A DNA stretch of 64,000 nucleotides, from NCBI GenBank assembly GCA_019414055.1, contig DXMV01000021.1:1-64000 (forward strand), written 5' to 3'. A model generated the notes under the pieces. It had not been told where the DNA came from and searched no databases. It was given only the letters and a program-made list of their open reading frames with translations. The DNA comes from Collinsella sp. GTDB lineage: Bacteria; Actinomycetota; Coriobacteriia; Coriobacteriales; Coriobacteriaceae. Each line of letters starts with the position of its first letter. The stretch's first letter is position 1. Made by a program: the position numbers and the translations under genes. This document shows, piece by piece, positions 1-7,895 of this stretch.

Positions 1-86
1 TTATCGACAGCGTGATCGCCCTTGACGACCTTAACGGTTTTACCGAGGACATTAAGAGCTATGCGCAACACTGGATTGGCCAGTAA
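1..86 (+). CDS. 3' end of an unidentified protein gene (partial)
   Basis: An open frame enters from the left edge and ends with TAA at 84-86. It gives 27 residues ending in HWIGQ, with the visible stretch IDSVIALDDLNGFTED. The fragment is too short to assign a family. It is followed by a 12-bp perfect hairpin at 121-160, which fits a 3' end here and a convergent arrangement with the next gene. It could also be a chance open frame. Confidence 0.5.
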   Translation, partial: IDSVIALDDLNGFTEDIKSYAQHWIGQ

Positions 87-120
87 GAGCACTGAACGAC
101 AGACATCCCCGGCAAAACGG

Positions 121-160
121 GGCAAACGCCGGGCCACCTAATGGTTGTCCGGCGTTTGCC
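121..160. terminator. Hairpin between convergent genes
   Basis: GGCAAACGCCGG (121-132) pairs perfectly with CCGGCGTTTGCC (149-160). It lies between the rightward partial gene and the leftward exporter gene ending at 203. No long T-run follows, so its terminator role is inferred from position. The right arm overlaps the edge of a dispersed repeat. Confidence 0.45.
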
Positions 161-204
161 CAGATAAAACCTGCCAAAATAAACTTGTCCCTTTTTGGCA
201 GGTT
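152..204 (-). repeat. Dispersed 50-bp repeat, copy 1
   Basis: Read on the minus strand this stretch nearly matches 3725-3775 and 35769-35820. All three share AAAAAGGGACA, then GTTTATTTTGGCAGG, then TTTTAT. In this copy the repeat can fold on itself through CTGCC/GGCAG. It abuts the stop codon of the exporter permease gene. Confidence 0.75.
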
Positions 205-2968
205 ACTCGGCACTCTTGAGGGCGCCGACCATGTCGATCTTATTGAGGGTGCGATTGGTAGCGAGGTTGACGATAAACGTAAAGGCAAAGGCCAGCAGAA
301 CGGACAGCACGTAGCTCAGCGGCTCGACCTCAACGTCAAAGTACAATGACGGCATCTGCAAGATGTACGTAAAGCTCTCGGCCAGCGCACCGCCCAGCGG
401 TACGCCCAGCGCGGCTCCGATCGCCGTAAGAATCAACGTCTCCTTGTTGACGTAATGGTGCACCTCGCCACGACGGAAGCCCAGCACCTTGATAGTCGCC
501 AGCTCACGTTCGCGCTCCGAGATGTTGGTGTTAGACAACGTTAATACCACCACAAACGACAGGCACGCCGCCATAAAGGTCACGAGCACCACGACCGAAT
601 TGATAATCGTAAAGTTTGCCTCATAGTTTTCCCAATGCTCGGCGGTACTCGACAGCGTAATCCAACCATCGCTCTTAAGACGGTTGGTAAACGCAATCTG
701 ATCGGCCGATGAACCCTTAAGCAGCGCAAGGATGCCGTTGAGGCGCGCGCTTCGACCGAACGCGCGCTCATAGGCGCTCTGCGTCATGTAAAGCGTATTG
801 CCCAGATAGTTGAGCGAGATGTCGCTGACTTTGACCTTGGCAACATTGAGCGACGAATCCTGGACGTGAGCCGTGTCACCCGGCTTGATCCCCAGCACCA
901 GCTGAGAGCTCTTGCTCAAATACACATCCCCGTCACGCAGGGCGAGCGGTTCTTTGGACTCATCCTCCAGGCGCACGTAATCGCCCAAGTCACCCGTGCG
1001 GTCATCGGGCACCACGATCAGCTGCACGGTCTCGCTCTTACCGCCAAATGTAAAGGTGACGTTGTCGGTCATAATCGGCAGCGTCGAAGTCACGGTCACG
1101 TTGGAATCCTTGGCTGCACTGTGCTCATCCAACGCCGCACACGTCTGCGAAAAATCATCGGGGTTGGCGACCGCCAGCAGGTCATAGCGCGTGATGTGCC
1201 CGTACTGTTTGGGCGAAAGCGCCACCGACGTATCGCGGATACCCATACCGCAGATCACGAGCACCGTGCATCCCGCGATACCAAAGATGGTCATAAAGGC
1301 ACGCTTTTTGTAGCGGAACAGGTTGCGTGCAGCGACCTTGTTCAAAAAGCCCATGCGGTGCCAGATAAAGCCGATGCGCTCGAGCAGAATGCGCGAACCG
1401 GCGCGCGGAGCCTTGGGGCGCATGAGCGAGGCAGGGGTCTCGGCCATCTCGTGGCGGCAGGCGATAATCGTGGCTCCCACCACGCCCACGGCAAACAGCG
1501 CCACCGAAACGATCGAGGACACGATGTCGTACGAAAGTAGCATCTGGGGCAGCGAGTACATGTCGTCGAACACCGTAAACAAGAACAGCGGCAGACCCAC
1601 AAATCCGATGATATTGCCGAGCACGCCACCGATCAGACACGCCCACAGTGCGTAGTCCACATATTTGGACAGGATACGCCCGCGTGAATAGCCAAGCGCC
1701 TTGTACAGGCCAATAAGCGTGCGCTCCTCCTCGACCATGCGGGTGGCGGTGGTGAGGCTGATAAGCACGGCGACGATAAAGAAGATGAACGGGAACACCG
1801 TGGCGATGGCCTCGATCGAAGAACTATCGCTCTCGACGCTCGAGTAGCTTGCGATATTGCCGCGGTCCTGGATGTACCAGGTGCATTCGCCTAGGTCAGA
1901 GAGCTCGGCGCGGGCATCGGCAAACTGCTGGTCGGCGGCGGCGCGGCGCTGGTCCAGGTCGGCTTGCGCCTGCGCACGCTCGTCGCTGCCCTCGGCCATG
2001 CGATTGATGTTGTCCTGCTCGATCCCAAAGAGCATGGCGGCCTGACGCTCGGCCGTATCCAAGCTTGTCGGCGTGTCAACCGTCAACTCCTGGACGCGCA
2101 CCTTCTCACGCTCCTCGCGGATCTTCTCGATATTGCCTTTGACCTCGTTGATCTTTGTCGTGTAGGCATCCGAATAGGAGTTGAGGCTCTTGGCTCCCTC
2201 GACGACCACGTGGACCGCGGAGTAGGAAGAAGATGTCGCAGCATCCTCGCTCACATAGAACTTATAGTCCGCCGCCGAAGCAGCGCGAAAGGCGTTGACT
2301 GTCGAGTCGGAGCTCACGTCGGTAGGATCGAGGACCTCGGCCGTAATGGTGTACTCGCCCGCGGCAAACTGATCCTTGGCGCTTTGGTTCGACGAGCTCG
2401 CGTCATTGGCGGCAAAACTCACCGTATCGCCGAGCTTTTTGCCCGAAGCCTTCAGGAACTTCGAAGTCACCGCGACCTCATCGGCGCCCTCGGGCAAATC
2501 GCCGTTCACGAGCACTGGCTGATCGATGTTCTCCTTGGAGAGACTTTGCACGACCACGCGCTCGCGCGTTGTGCCCACGGCGGTGTAGGCGGTCTCGGTG
2601 TAGATACCCTCGGCCGTCTCGACGCCGTCGACCTCTTGAATGGCCGCAAGATCGTCACGCGTAAGACCATAGGTCGACTGCACATTAATGTCATAGACAT
2701 TCTGCTGGTCAAAATAGGCGTCAACCGAATCGCACAGGTCCTCGCAGCCCGCCTTAAGACCGCACATCACACTCACGCCGAGCGCGGTGATGACCACGAT
2801 GGACAAGAAGCGCTTAAGACTGCCTCGGATTGTGCGGTAGATGCCACGGCGAAACACCGCCGGCACCATATCGTTTGAGCTTTGGGCAGTGCGGTAGGTC
2901 GTAAAATCCTGCTCTCGCTCCGTGTTCTGCGCGTCGCGGCGTTGGCTGTTTTGGCGGTCCTGATTCAT
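203..2968 (-). CDS. ABC transporter permease, FtsX/MacB type (large)
   Basis: This is a membrane permease of about 921 residues with the architecture of FtsX-domain exporters. An N-terminal membrane segment (about residues 40-65) is followed by a large extracytoplasmic region. Next come a charged coiled coil rich in E, R, Q and A (about 275-365), a first FtsX core with three membrane segments (about 390-510), a further segment near 555, a second extracytoplasmic part, and a C-terminal FtsX core (about 800-915). ATG at 2968 is preferred; a GTG at 2980 in the same frame would overlap the upstream ATPase stop. The ATPase gene lies immediately upstream, so the pair forms one transporter. The substrate is unknown; lipids, peptides or envelope components are handled by relatives. 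Confidence 0.88.
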   Translation of the reverse strand: MNQDRQNSQRRDAQNTEREQDFTTYRTAQSSNDMVPAVFRRGIYRTIRGSLKRFLSIVVITALGVSVMCGLKAGCEDLCDSVDAYFDQQNVYDINVQSTYGLTRDDLAAIQEVDGVETAEGIYTETAYTAVGTTRERVVVQSLSKENIDQPVLVNGDLPEGADEVAVTSKFLKASGKKLGDTVSFAANDASSSNQSAKDQFAAGEYTITAEVLDPTDVSSDSTVNAFRAASAADYKFYVSEDAATSSSYSAVHVVVEGAKSLNSYSDAYTTKINEVKGNIEKIREEREKVRVQELTVDTPTSLDTAERQAAMLFGIEQDNINRMAEGSDERAQAQADLDQRRAAADQQFADARAELSDLGECTWYIQDRGNIASYSSVESDSSSIEAIATVFPFIFFIVAVLISLTTATRMVEEERTLIGLYKALGYSRGRILSKYVDYALWACLIGGVLGNIIGFVGLPLFLFTVFDDMYSLPQMLLSYDIVSSIVSVALFAVGVVGATIIACRHEMAETPASLMRPKAPRAGSRILLERIGFIWHRMGFLNKVAARNLFRYKKRAFMTIFGIAGCTVLVICGMGIRDTSVALSPKQYGHITRYDLLAVANPDDFSQTCAALDEHSAAKDSNVTVTSTLPIMTDNVTFTFGGKSETVQLIVVPDDRTGDLGDYVRLEDESKEPLALRDGDVYLSKSSQLVLGIKPGDTAHVQDSSLNVAKVKVSDISLNYLGNTLYMTQSAYERAFGRSARLNGILALLKGSSADQIAFTNRLKSDGWITLSSTAEHWENYEANFTIINSVVVLVTFMAACLSFVVVLTLSNTNISERERELATIKVLGFRRGEVHHYVNKETLILTAIGAALGVPLGGALAESFTYILQMPSLYFDVEVEPLSYVLSVLLAFAFTFIVNLATNRTLNKIDMVGALKSAE

Positions 2969-2973
2969 GGGCG

Positions 2974-3675
2974 CTACCACTCGATCGTCTCGATCGGCAC
3001 GGGATTTTGCTGGACCGTCTCGCTCTCCACGCGGCCGTTCTTAAAGCGGATCAGGCGATCGGCCATGGGCGCCAGCGCGGAGTTGTGGGTGATGATAATG
3101 ACCGTGATGCCTTGCTTGCGACAGGTGTCCTGCAGCAGCTGCAAGATCTGCTTGCCGGTTTTGTAGTCGAGTGCACCCGTGGGCTCGTCGCACAAAAGCA
3201 GCTTGGGGTTCTTGGCCAGCGCGCGGGCGATGGACACACGCTGCTGCTCGCCGCCCGAAAGCTGCGCCGGAAAGTTAGCGAGGCGGTCGCCCAGGCCAAC
3301 TTGACGAAGCGTTTGCTCGGCATCGAGCGAATCGGGGCAGATCTGAGCTGCGAGCTCAACGTTTTCGAGGGCCGTCAGGTTGGGAACCAGATTGTAGAAC
3401 TGAAAGACAAAGCCCACGTCGGCGCGGCGGTATTCCACAAGCTGTGCCTCGTTGGCAGCGCTCACGTCACGCCCGTCCACCGTCACGGTGCCAGAAGTCG
3501 CCGTGTCCATGCCGCCCAAGATGTTGAGCGCCGTGGTCTTGCCGGCACCCGAAGCACCCAAAATGATGGCGAGCTCGCCGCGCTCAACGGTAAAGCTCGC
3601 GCCGTCGAGCGCATGAATGCGGGCATCGCCCTCGCCGTATGCTTTGATGACGTCTTTGAATTCGATATAGGCCAT
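2974..3675 (-). CDS. ABC transporter ATP-binding protein (LolD/MacB type)
   Basis: This 233-residue nucleotide-binding subunit has every expected motif: Walker A GASGAGKTT (about residue 36), signature LSGGEQQRVSIARAL, Walker B LLLCDEPTGALD and a switch histidine in IITHNS. The EPTGALD form is typical of the MacB/LolD/BceA branch that drives FtsX-type permeases mechanically. The stop is only a few bases from the start of the permease gene at 2968, so the two are translationally coupled. No regulator is adjacent. Confidence 0.92.
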   Translation of the reverse strand: MAYIEFKDVIKAYGEGDARIHALDGASFTVERGELAIILGASGAGKTTALNILGGMDTATSGTVTVDGRDVSAANEAQLVEYRRADVGFVFQFYNLVPNLTALENVELAAQICPDSLDAEQTLRQVGLGDRLANFPAQLSGGEQQRVSIARALAKNPKLLLCDEPTGALDYKTGKQILQLLQDTCRKQGITVIIITHNSALAPMADRLIRFKNGRVESETVQQNPVPIETIEW

Positions 3676-3724
3676 CGATCGGTTCCCATCTGGTCGGATA
3701 ACTCTTTAGTATTACCCATTTCGC

Positions 3725-3775
3725 ACCGACCAAAAAGGGACAGGTTTATTTTGGCAGGTTTTATATGGGGAAATG
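3725..3775 (+). repeat. Dispersed 50-bp repeat, copy 2
   Basis: It contains ACCGACCAAAAAGGGACAGG followed by TTTATTTTGGCAGG and TTTTAT. It matches 35769-35820 almost base for base and 152-204 in reverse. It lies in the divergent gap between the ABC ATPase and the fluoride exporter, upstream of the latter's promoter. Confidence 0.75.
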
Positions 3776-3816
3776 GCGAGTGTAGGCGAGGCATTGAGGC
3801 TACCCAAGTCAACCAT

Positions 3817-3845
3817 TTGACCCGAACCTCGCCCGCCGCTATGAT
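3817..3845 (+). promoter_or_regulatory. Sigma-70-type promoter of the fluoride exporter
   Basis: TTGACC (3817-3822) and TATGAT (3840-3845) are separated by 17 bp, which is nearly consensus. Transcription would begin near 3852, just ahead of the riboswitch, leaving a leader of about 140 bases before the GTG start at 3993. Confidence 0.7.
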
Positions 3846-3849
3846 GCCG

Positions 3850-3977
3850 CTGCGGAATGAATGTCTCCGTTGGGTGCGCCAGCCAAGCTATTGCGTCGCC
3901 CTAAACCGCCTTGTTGCTGATGACTTCTGCTGTTACGTGATGTCCCTTGGATATCACGCCGCGGCAGGAGTCTTTTT
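3850..3977 (+). ncRNA. Fluoride riboswitch (crcB motif) with terminator stem
   Basis: The leader carries the conserved TAAACCGCC (3902-3910) and GCTGATGACTTCTGC (3916-3930) of the fluoride riboswitch. GACTTCTGCTG then pairs over 11 bp with CGGCAGGAGTC and is followed by TTTTTT (3972-3977), forming an expression-platform terminator. The proposed 5' part is GCGGAATGAATGTCTCCG (3852-3869). The segment 3870-3900 before AAACCGCC would be an extra hairpin and is the least certain part. The downstream gene is a CLC-F fluoride exporter, the classical partner of this riboswitch. Fluoride binding would prevent termination. The identification rests on recalled consensus, not a covariance search. Confidence 0.82.
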
Positions 3978-3992
3978 TGTTTTGGAGGAGAA

Positions 3993-5228
3993 GTGTCAGA
4001 AAACAGCGCATCGAGCAGAATCAAACGCCTGGTCAACACCTATAGCGGTCTCGTGCTCATGGGCGCTGTCGGAATCCCTATTGGCATCATAGTTGGCGCC
4101 ATCTGTGCCCTCTTTGGTCGCGTGCTTCTGGCGATCGGCACCTTCCGCGACGAGCACATCACGCTGCTCCTTCCCTTTCTCGCTCTTATGGGCCTTGTCA
4201 TCGTATTTGCCTACCGCACCTGGGGCAAAGGCACCGACCGCGGCATGAGCTTAGTATTCGACGTAGGTCACGGCCGCGAGGACGCCATCTCCCCGCGTTT
4301 GGTGCCGCTCATTATGCTGAGCACGTGGGGGACGCATCTCTTTGGCGGTAGTGCGGGACGCGAAGGCGTAGCGGTGCAGATCGGCACCGCCGTCTCACAT
4401 TGGATCGGCCGACGCCTACCTTTCCGCGACCCCGGCAACACGTTTTTGCTCATTGGTATGGCCGCTGGCTTTGCCGGACTCTTTCGAACGCCACTCGCCG
4501 CTACGGTCTTTGCTGTCGAGGTGCTGGTCGCCGGACGCATGGAATACCGCGCGCTGTTTCCCGCGCTTACGGCTTCACTTGCCGCAAGCATGACCTCGGG
4601 TGCCCTGGAGCTCGAGAAGTTCGAGGTCGCCGTTACCGCCTCGTATGCGCTCGACCTCCCCGGTCTTGGACGGCTGGCGCTGTTGGGCATCGCGTTCGGT
4701 ATGGTCGGTGGAGCTTTTGCCTGGTGCCTTGCCCATGCTAAGACCCTTGCAGCGCGGCTGCTCCCCAGCCCTTACATACGCGTTGCCGTTATGGGCCTTG
4801 CACTGTCAGCGATTCTGTTCGTGCTGTGGCAGGGGCGATACTGCGGTCTGGGCACCAACCTGATATCGGCGGCGCTCAACGGTGACGGCAAGGTCGCCAT
4901 CATGCCTTGGGACTGGGCGCTCAAATTCACGCTCACCATCGCCACGCTTGCCGCGGGTTATCAGGGTGGCGAGGTCACGCCGCTGTTCTCCATCGGAGCC
5001 AGCCTGGGTGTCGTACTCGCCGGGATTCTCGGCATGCCCGTCGAGCTCTGCGCCGCGCTGGGATACGCCGCCGTCTTTGGCAGCGCCACCAATACGCTGC
5101 TCGCACCCATCCTTATTGGCTGTGAGGTCTTTGGCTTTGGCAATCTGCCGGCGTTCTTCATCGTCTGCGTCGTAGCTTACCTGTTTAACATGGACAAGTC
5201 GATCTACGCTCTGCAAGAGCGGGCATAG
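3993..5228 (+). CDS. Fluoride/proton antiporter, CLC-F family
   Basis: This 411-residue polytopic membrane protein belongs to the CLC family. It has GREGV at residues 122-126, with the gating glutamate at 124, and GGEVTPLF at 323-330, where a threonine (327) replaces the central tyrosine of chloride CLCs. These are hallmarks of the CLC-F branch, which exports cytoplasmic fluoride in exchange for protons, so I prefer fluoride over chloride. The start is GTG at 3993 with GGAGGAG a few bases upstream. The gene is monocistronic behind a strong promoter and a fluoride riboswitch, which supports the assignment independently. Substrate specificity has not been shown for this protein. Confidence 0.88.
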   Translation: MSENSASSRIKRLVNTYSGLVLMGAVGIPIGIIVGAICALFGRVLLAIGTFRDEHITLLLPFLALMGLVIVFAYRTWGKGTDRGMSLVFDVGHGREDAISPRLVPLIMLSTWGTHLFGGSAGREGVAVQIGTAVSHWIGRRLPFRDPGNTFLLIGMAAGFAGLFRTPLAATVFAVEVLVAGRMEYRALFPALTASLAASMTSGALELEKFEVAVTASYALDLPGLGRLALLGIAFGMVGGAFAWCLAHAKTLAARLLPSPYIRVAVMGLALSAILFVLWQGRYCGLGTNLISAALNGDGKVAIMPWDWALKFTLTIATLAAGYQGGEVTPLFSIGASLGVVLAGILGMPVELCAALGYAAVFGSATNTLLAPILIGCEVFGFGNLPAFFIVCVVAYLFNMDKSIYALQERA

Positions 5229-5247
5229 AAAAATGTCCAAGCAGGTG

Positions 5248-5333
5248 GTCTCAACCGGAAACGGCGTCCCACTCTGAGGCTGTATTCCGGGACACGGTTT
5301 CCGCTTGAGACGCTATTCGGAAAGCGTGTCCCG
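5248..5333. repeat. Three-part repeat forming alternative hairpins
   Basis: The middle segment GGGACACGGTTTCCGC (from 5289) can pair leftward with CGGAAACGGCGTCCC (ending 5270), with stem extension through GTCTCAA/TTGAGAC, or rightward with CGGAAAGCGTGTCCCG (ending 5333). The two stems exclude each other. It sits between the convergent clcF and ogt genes and may serve as a bidirectional terminator, though no T-run is present. Confidence 0.5.
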
Positions 5334-5372
5334 TTCTATTGTGGCGTCTTGGCTATGCAAAGTGCCCTGGCG

Positions 5373-5951
5373 TTACTCCTCGTACGCGCCCTCAAGCCGA
5401 AGCAGCCACTCCTTGCGGTCGAGGCCGCCGGCATATCCGTTGAGCGATCCGTCGGCTGCCACCACGCGATGGCACGGCACGATGATCGAAATAGGATTGC
5501 AAGCGACCGCAGCCCCCACGGCACGCGGGGACACAACGGGAGCCTCATTTCCCGGCACACGATGTCGAGCCGCAACACGCTGGGCGATTTCGCCATACGT
5601 AGCGACATCGCCACGCGGGATAGAAAGCAGCTCAAACCAAACCTCACGCTGAAACGCCGTGCCAATCATATGCAACGGCGGCGTAAACCGAGGTTCCTGC
5701 CCTGCAAAATAAGCATTCAGCCAAGCCCAAGAACGCTCAAGCACCGAAGAAGCCGCGCCATTTGCCGGACTCACTGAAGACATCCCACCGACGCCAGAAA
5801 CCGCATCGGCACCTTCAACGTGCTCCGCATCTTCTTTGAGCAGCGTAGAGCCAAAGTGCTCCTGCCCCTCAAACCAAAGCCCCGTCAAACCGCGGCCATC
5901 AGCGGCAAGCAGGATTTCGCCCAAAGGCGAAGCAAACGTCGTCGTGACCAC
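5373..5951 (-). CDS. ogt: Methylated-DNA--protein-cysteine methyltransferase
   Basis: This 192-residue DNA repair protein transfers alkyl groups from O6-alkylguanine to its own cysteine. The active-site motif IIVPCHRVV is present, followed by GSLNGYAGG, and the winged-helix DNA-binding region GTAFQREVWFELLSIP lies just before it, as in Ogt/MGMT proteins. The start is GTG at 5951 with AAAGGAG six bases upstream. The N-terminal domain is normal, apart from a low-complexity stretch (about residues 45-70, VEGADAVSGVGGMSSVSPAN). It is a single gene, convergent with clcF. Confidence 0.93.
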   Translation of the reverse strand: MVTTTFASPLGEILLAADGRGLTGLWFEGQEHFGSTLLKEDAEHVEGADAVSGVGGMSSVSPANGAASSVLERSWAWLNAYFAGQEPRFTPPLHMIGTAFQREVWFELLSIPRGDVATYGEIAQRVAARHRVPGNEAPVVSPRAVGAAVACNPISIIVPCHRVVAADGSLNGYAGGLDRKEWLLRLEGAYEE

Positions 5952-6110
5952 CAGCGGCTCCTTTCAAAACTTCGCAAACATAATACCGCGAATTGTGCAG
6001 ACAACCTGTCAGATACGTCCGGACAGACTCGATTGTCCAAGAGAGGGCGTTTTCCCTCTCAATATCGGCCGATACCGAGTCGCAACACCCAAAACGATGT
6101 CCGGCAAAAA

Positions 6111-6292
6111 CGAAGGTGAATGGTTTTCCGAAAAGTGAACGAGTAAAAATAGGGCCCCGAAGCATCCGCATTTTTTGATTGCAAAACAGCAGGATTCATG
6201 CGATGAAACCGCAGGAAATAGCAGCCAAAATATGCCGATGCTTCAAGGGTCCAAAATAGGTCGCTCACATCCCGGGAAACCATTCACCTTCG
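6111..6292. repeat. MITE-like inverted-repeat element
   Basis: Two arms of about 66 bp (6111-6176 and 6226-6292) are imperfect inverted copies. They begin with CGAAGGTGAATGGTTT and share AAGCATC and GCAT blocks in mirrored order, with about 50 bp between. There is no coding frame inside. The layout fits a miniature transposable element or a tail-to-tail duplication. No target duplication is obvious. Confidence 0.6.
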
Positions 6293-6303
6293 ATTCGCAC
6301 CAA

Positions 6304-6466
6304 CCCCAAAGTCCCCGCAGGCAGCAGGCGCGACAGCGACACAGCTGCCGCACGACCCCAAAGTCCCCGCAGGCAGCAGGCGCAACGCGCCGCAGCTGCC
6401 GGCCGCGCTCCGCAGTCCCCCAAGGCGGCAGGCGCAAAGCGCCGAGGCCGCCGCCGGGACCAGGGC
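6304..6466. repeat. Tandem GC-rich repeats with stem-loops
   Basis: A unit of 53-59 bp starting CCCCAAAGTCCCCGCAGG is present twice (6304-6356, 6357 onward). A third, shorter, degenerate copy begins at about 6415. Each unit has an internal palindrome (GGCAGC ... GCTGCC in the first two, GGCGGC ... GCCGCC in the third), so each can fold into its own hairpin. It lies in the 746-base gap between ogt and asd. Confidence 0.65.
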
Positions 6467-6553
6467 CCGCAACAACCACGTGCCCCCACATCAGCCCAGC
6501 GGCCCCAACCAACAACGGCCCCATCGCAGACAGCTCACAGCAGCGTCACCGCA

Positions 6554-6683
6554 GGCGGGGGCCGGGCTTGGTTTTCAGAACACTCCGCAGACCAGTGTGG
6601 CGCCTTGTCCGCGGCTCCGAAGGAGCAGGACAAGGCGCCACACATGGTCGAGGACGTTCTGAAAACCAAGCCCGGCCCCCGCC
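6554..6683 (-). ncRNA. Long-hairpin 3' element, family A, copy 1
   Basis: Outer arms GGCGGGGGCCGGGCTTGG and the mirrored copy ending at 6683 enclose an inner stem (TGTGGCGCCTTGTCC and its complement). On the transcript strand of asd the element reads GTCCTCGACCATG before the inner stem and CTGCGGA after it, both unpaired or in an internal loop. The same two motifs recur in four or five other hairpins in this window whose stems differ. It begins about 15 bases after the asd stop codon. Confidence 0.7.
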
Positions 6684-6697
6684 GGACAGGTCCACCG

Positions 6698-7723
6698 CTA
6701 CTCGCAGAGCAGCTTAGCGATCTGGACGGCGTTGGTTGCCGCGCCCTTACGGATTTGGTCGCCGCAGCACCAGAAGGTGATACCGCGCGCGACCTCGGGG
6801 TTCGAGATGTCGCGACGCACGCGGCCGACCCAGATCAGATCCTGGTCGGACGTATCCATCGGCATGGGGAAGCGGTCGTGCGCATCCTCGGCACCCAGAT
6901 CGTCAACCAGCTTGACGCCGGGAGCGGCAGCCAGCGCAGCACGGGCCTCCTCGACCGTAATATCGCGCTCAAACTCGAGCGTAATGCTCTCGGAGTGCGA
7001 ACGCAGCACGGGCACGCGTACGCAAGTGCAGTTCACGCGCAGCTCGGGCAGATGCATGATCTTGCGGCCCTCGTTTTGCAGCTTCATTTCCTCGGAGGTA
7101 AAGCCCTCCTCCTTGACGCCGCCAATCTGCGGAATCAGGTTGCTCGCCAGCTGGGCGGCAAATGCACGCGGCTCGGGAATCTCCTCGCCGCGGCCCAGAG
7201 CGGCCAGCTGAGCCTCGAGCTCGGCCATACCGGGAGCGCCGGCACCCGAAGCCGCCTGATACGTCGAGACGATCATACGCTTCACGCCGGCGAGCTGATG
7301 CAGCGGCCACGTGGGAACCAGGCCGATGATGGTCGCGCAGTTGGGATTGGCGATAAGGCCGTGATGCCACTTGATATCGTCGGCATTGATCTCGGGCACG
7401 ACCAGCGGCACCTCGGGATCCATGCGGAAGGCATGGCTGTTGTCGACCACGACGGCGCCGCGCTTGACGGCCTCGGGCAGCAGCTCCTTGGCGATATCGT
7501 CGCCGACAGCGCCGAGTACGATGTCGCAGCCCTCAAAGGCCTCGGGGCAAGCTTTCTCAATCACGATCTGCTCGCCGCGGAACTCGACGGTCTTGCCCGC
7601 AGAACGCGCGCTCGCCAGCAGCTTGAGCTTGCCGACCGGGAACTCCTGCTCGTTAAGGCACTCGAGCATCTGGGTGCCCACGGCTCCCGTCGCGCCCAAA
7701 ATAGCAACCGTGTACTGTTTCAT
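6698..7723 (-). CDS. asd: Aspartate-semialdehyde dehydrogenase
   Basis: This 341-residue enzyme reduces aspartyl phosphate to aspartate semialdehyde with NADPH, the branch point to lysine, threonine and methionine. The nucleotide loop GATGAVG is at residues 8-14, the catalytic cysteine is in NPNCATI, and the substrate-binding arginine/histidine region VPVLRSHSE is present. ATG at 7723 follows AAGGGGGAAGC and gives the normal N terminus MKQYTVAILGATGAVG; an upstream in-frame start at 7759 would add a non-family extension. It lies directly downstream of lysC on the same strand, with a 31-bp palindrome between. Confidence 0.95.
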   Translation of the reverse strand: MKQYTVAILGATGAVGTQMLECLNEQEFPVGKLKLLASARSAGKTVEFRGEQIVIEKACPEAFEGCDIVLGAVGDDIAKELLPEAVKRGAVVVDNSHAFRMDPEVPLVVPEINADDIKWHHGLIANPNCATIIGLVPTWPLHQLAGVKRMIVSTYQAASGAGAPGMAELEAQLAALGRGEEIPEPRAFAAQLASNLIPQIGGVKEEGFTSEEMKLQNEGRKIMHLPELRVNCTCVRVPVLRSHSESITLEFERDITVEEARAALAAAPGVKLVDDLGAEDAHDRFPMPMDTSDQDLIWVGRVRRDISNPEVARGITFWCCGDQIRKGAATNAVQIAKLLCE

Positions 7724-7854
7724 GCTTCCCCCTTTAAAGGTTGTGGCTCTTGCCCGCACGACGAGCAGGCTGAATAGTTTTGCCCATTTTTACAAAAACG
7801 GGACGGACACGAAACCCGCCCCGTCGAAACGAAACCAAAACGAAACGCCCCGCC

Positions 7855-7885
7855 GTAGATTTATGAGACATGCCCATAAATCTAC
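7855..7885. repeat. 31-bp palindromic repeat, copy 1
   Basis: GTAGATTTATG and CATAAATCTAC pair around a short loop containing the ACATGCC core. The same 31-mer, with small changes, occurs twice in inverted orientation at 28934-28964 and 29008-29038. Here it sits between lysC and asd and may act as a weak terminator or processing hairpin. Confidence 0.6.
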
Positions 7886-7895
7886 CGAGCCGTCG

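Noticed and set aside
6304..6466. CRISPR array
   Set aside because: The units are contiguous, unequal and lack unique spacers. No cas gene is present.
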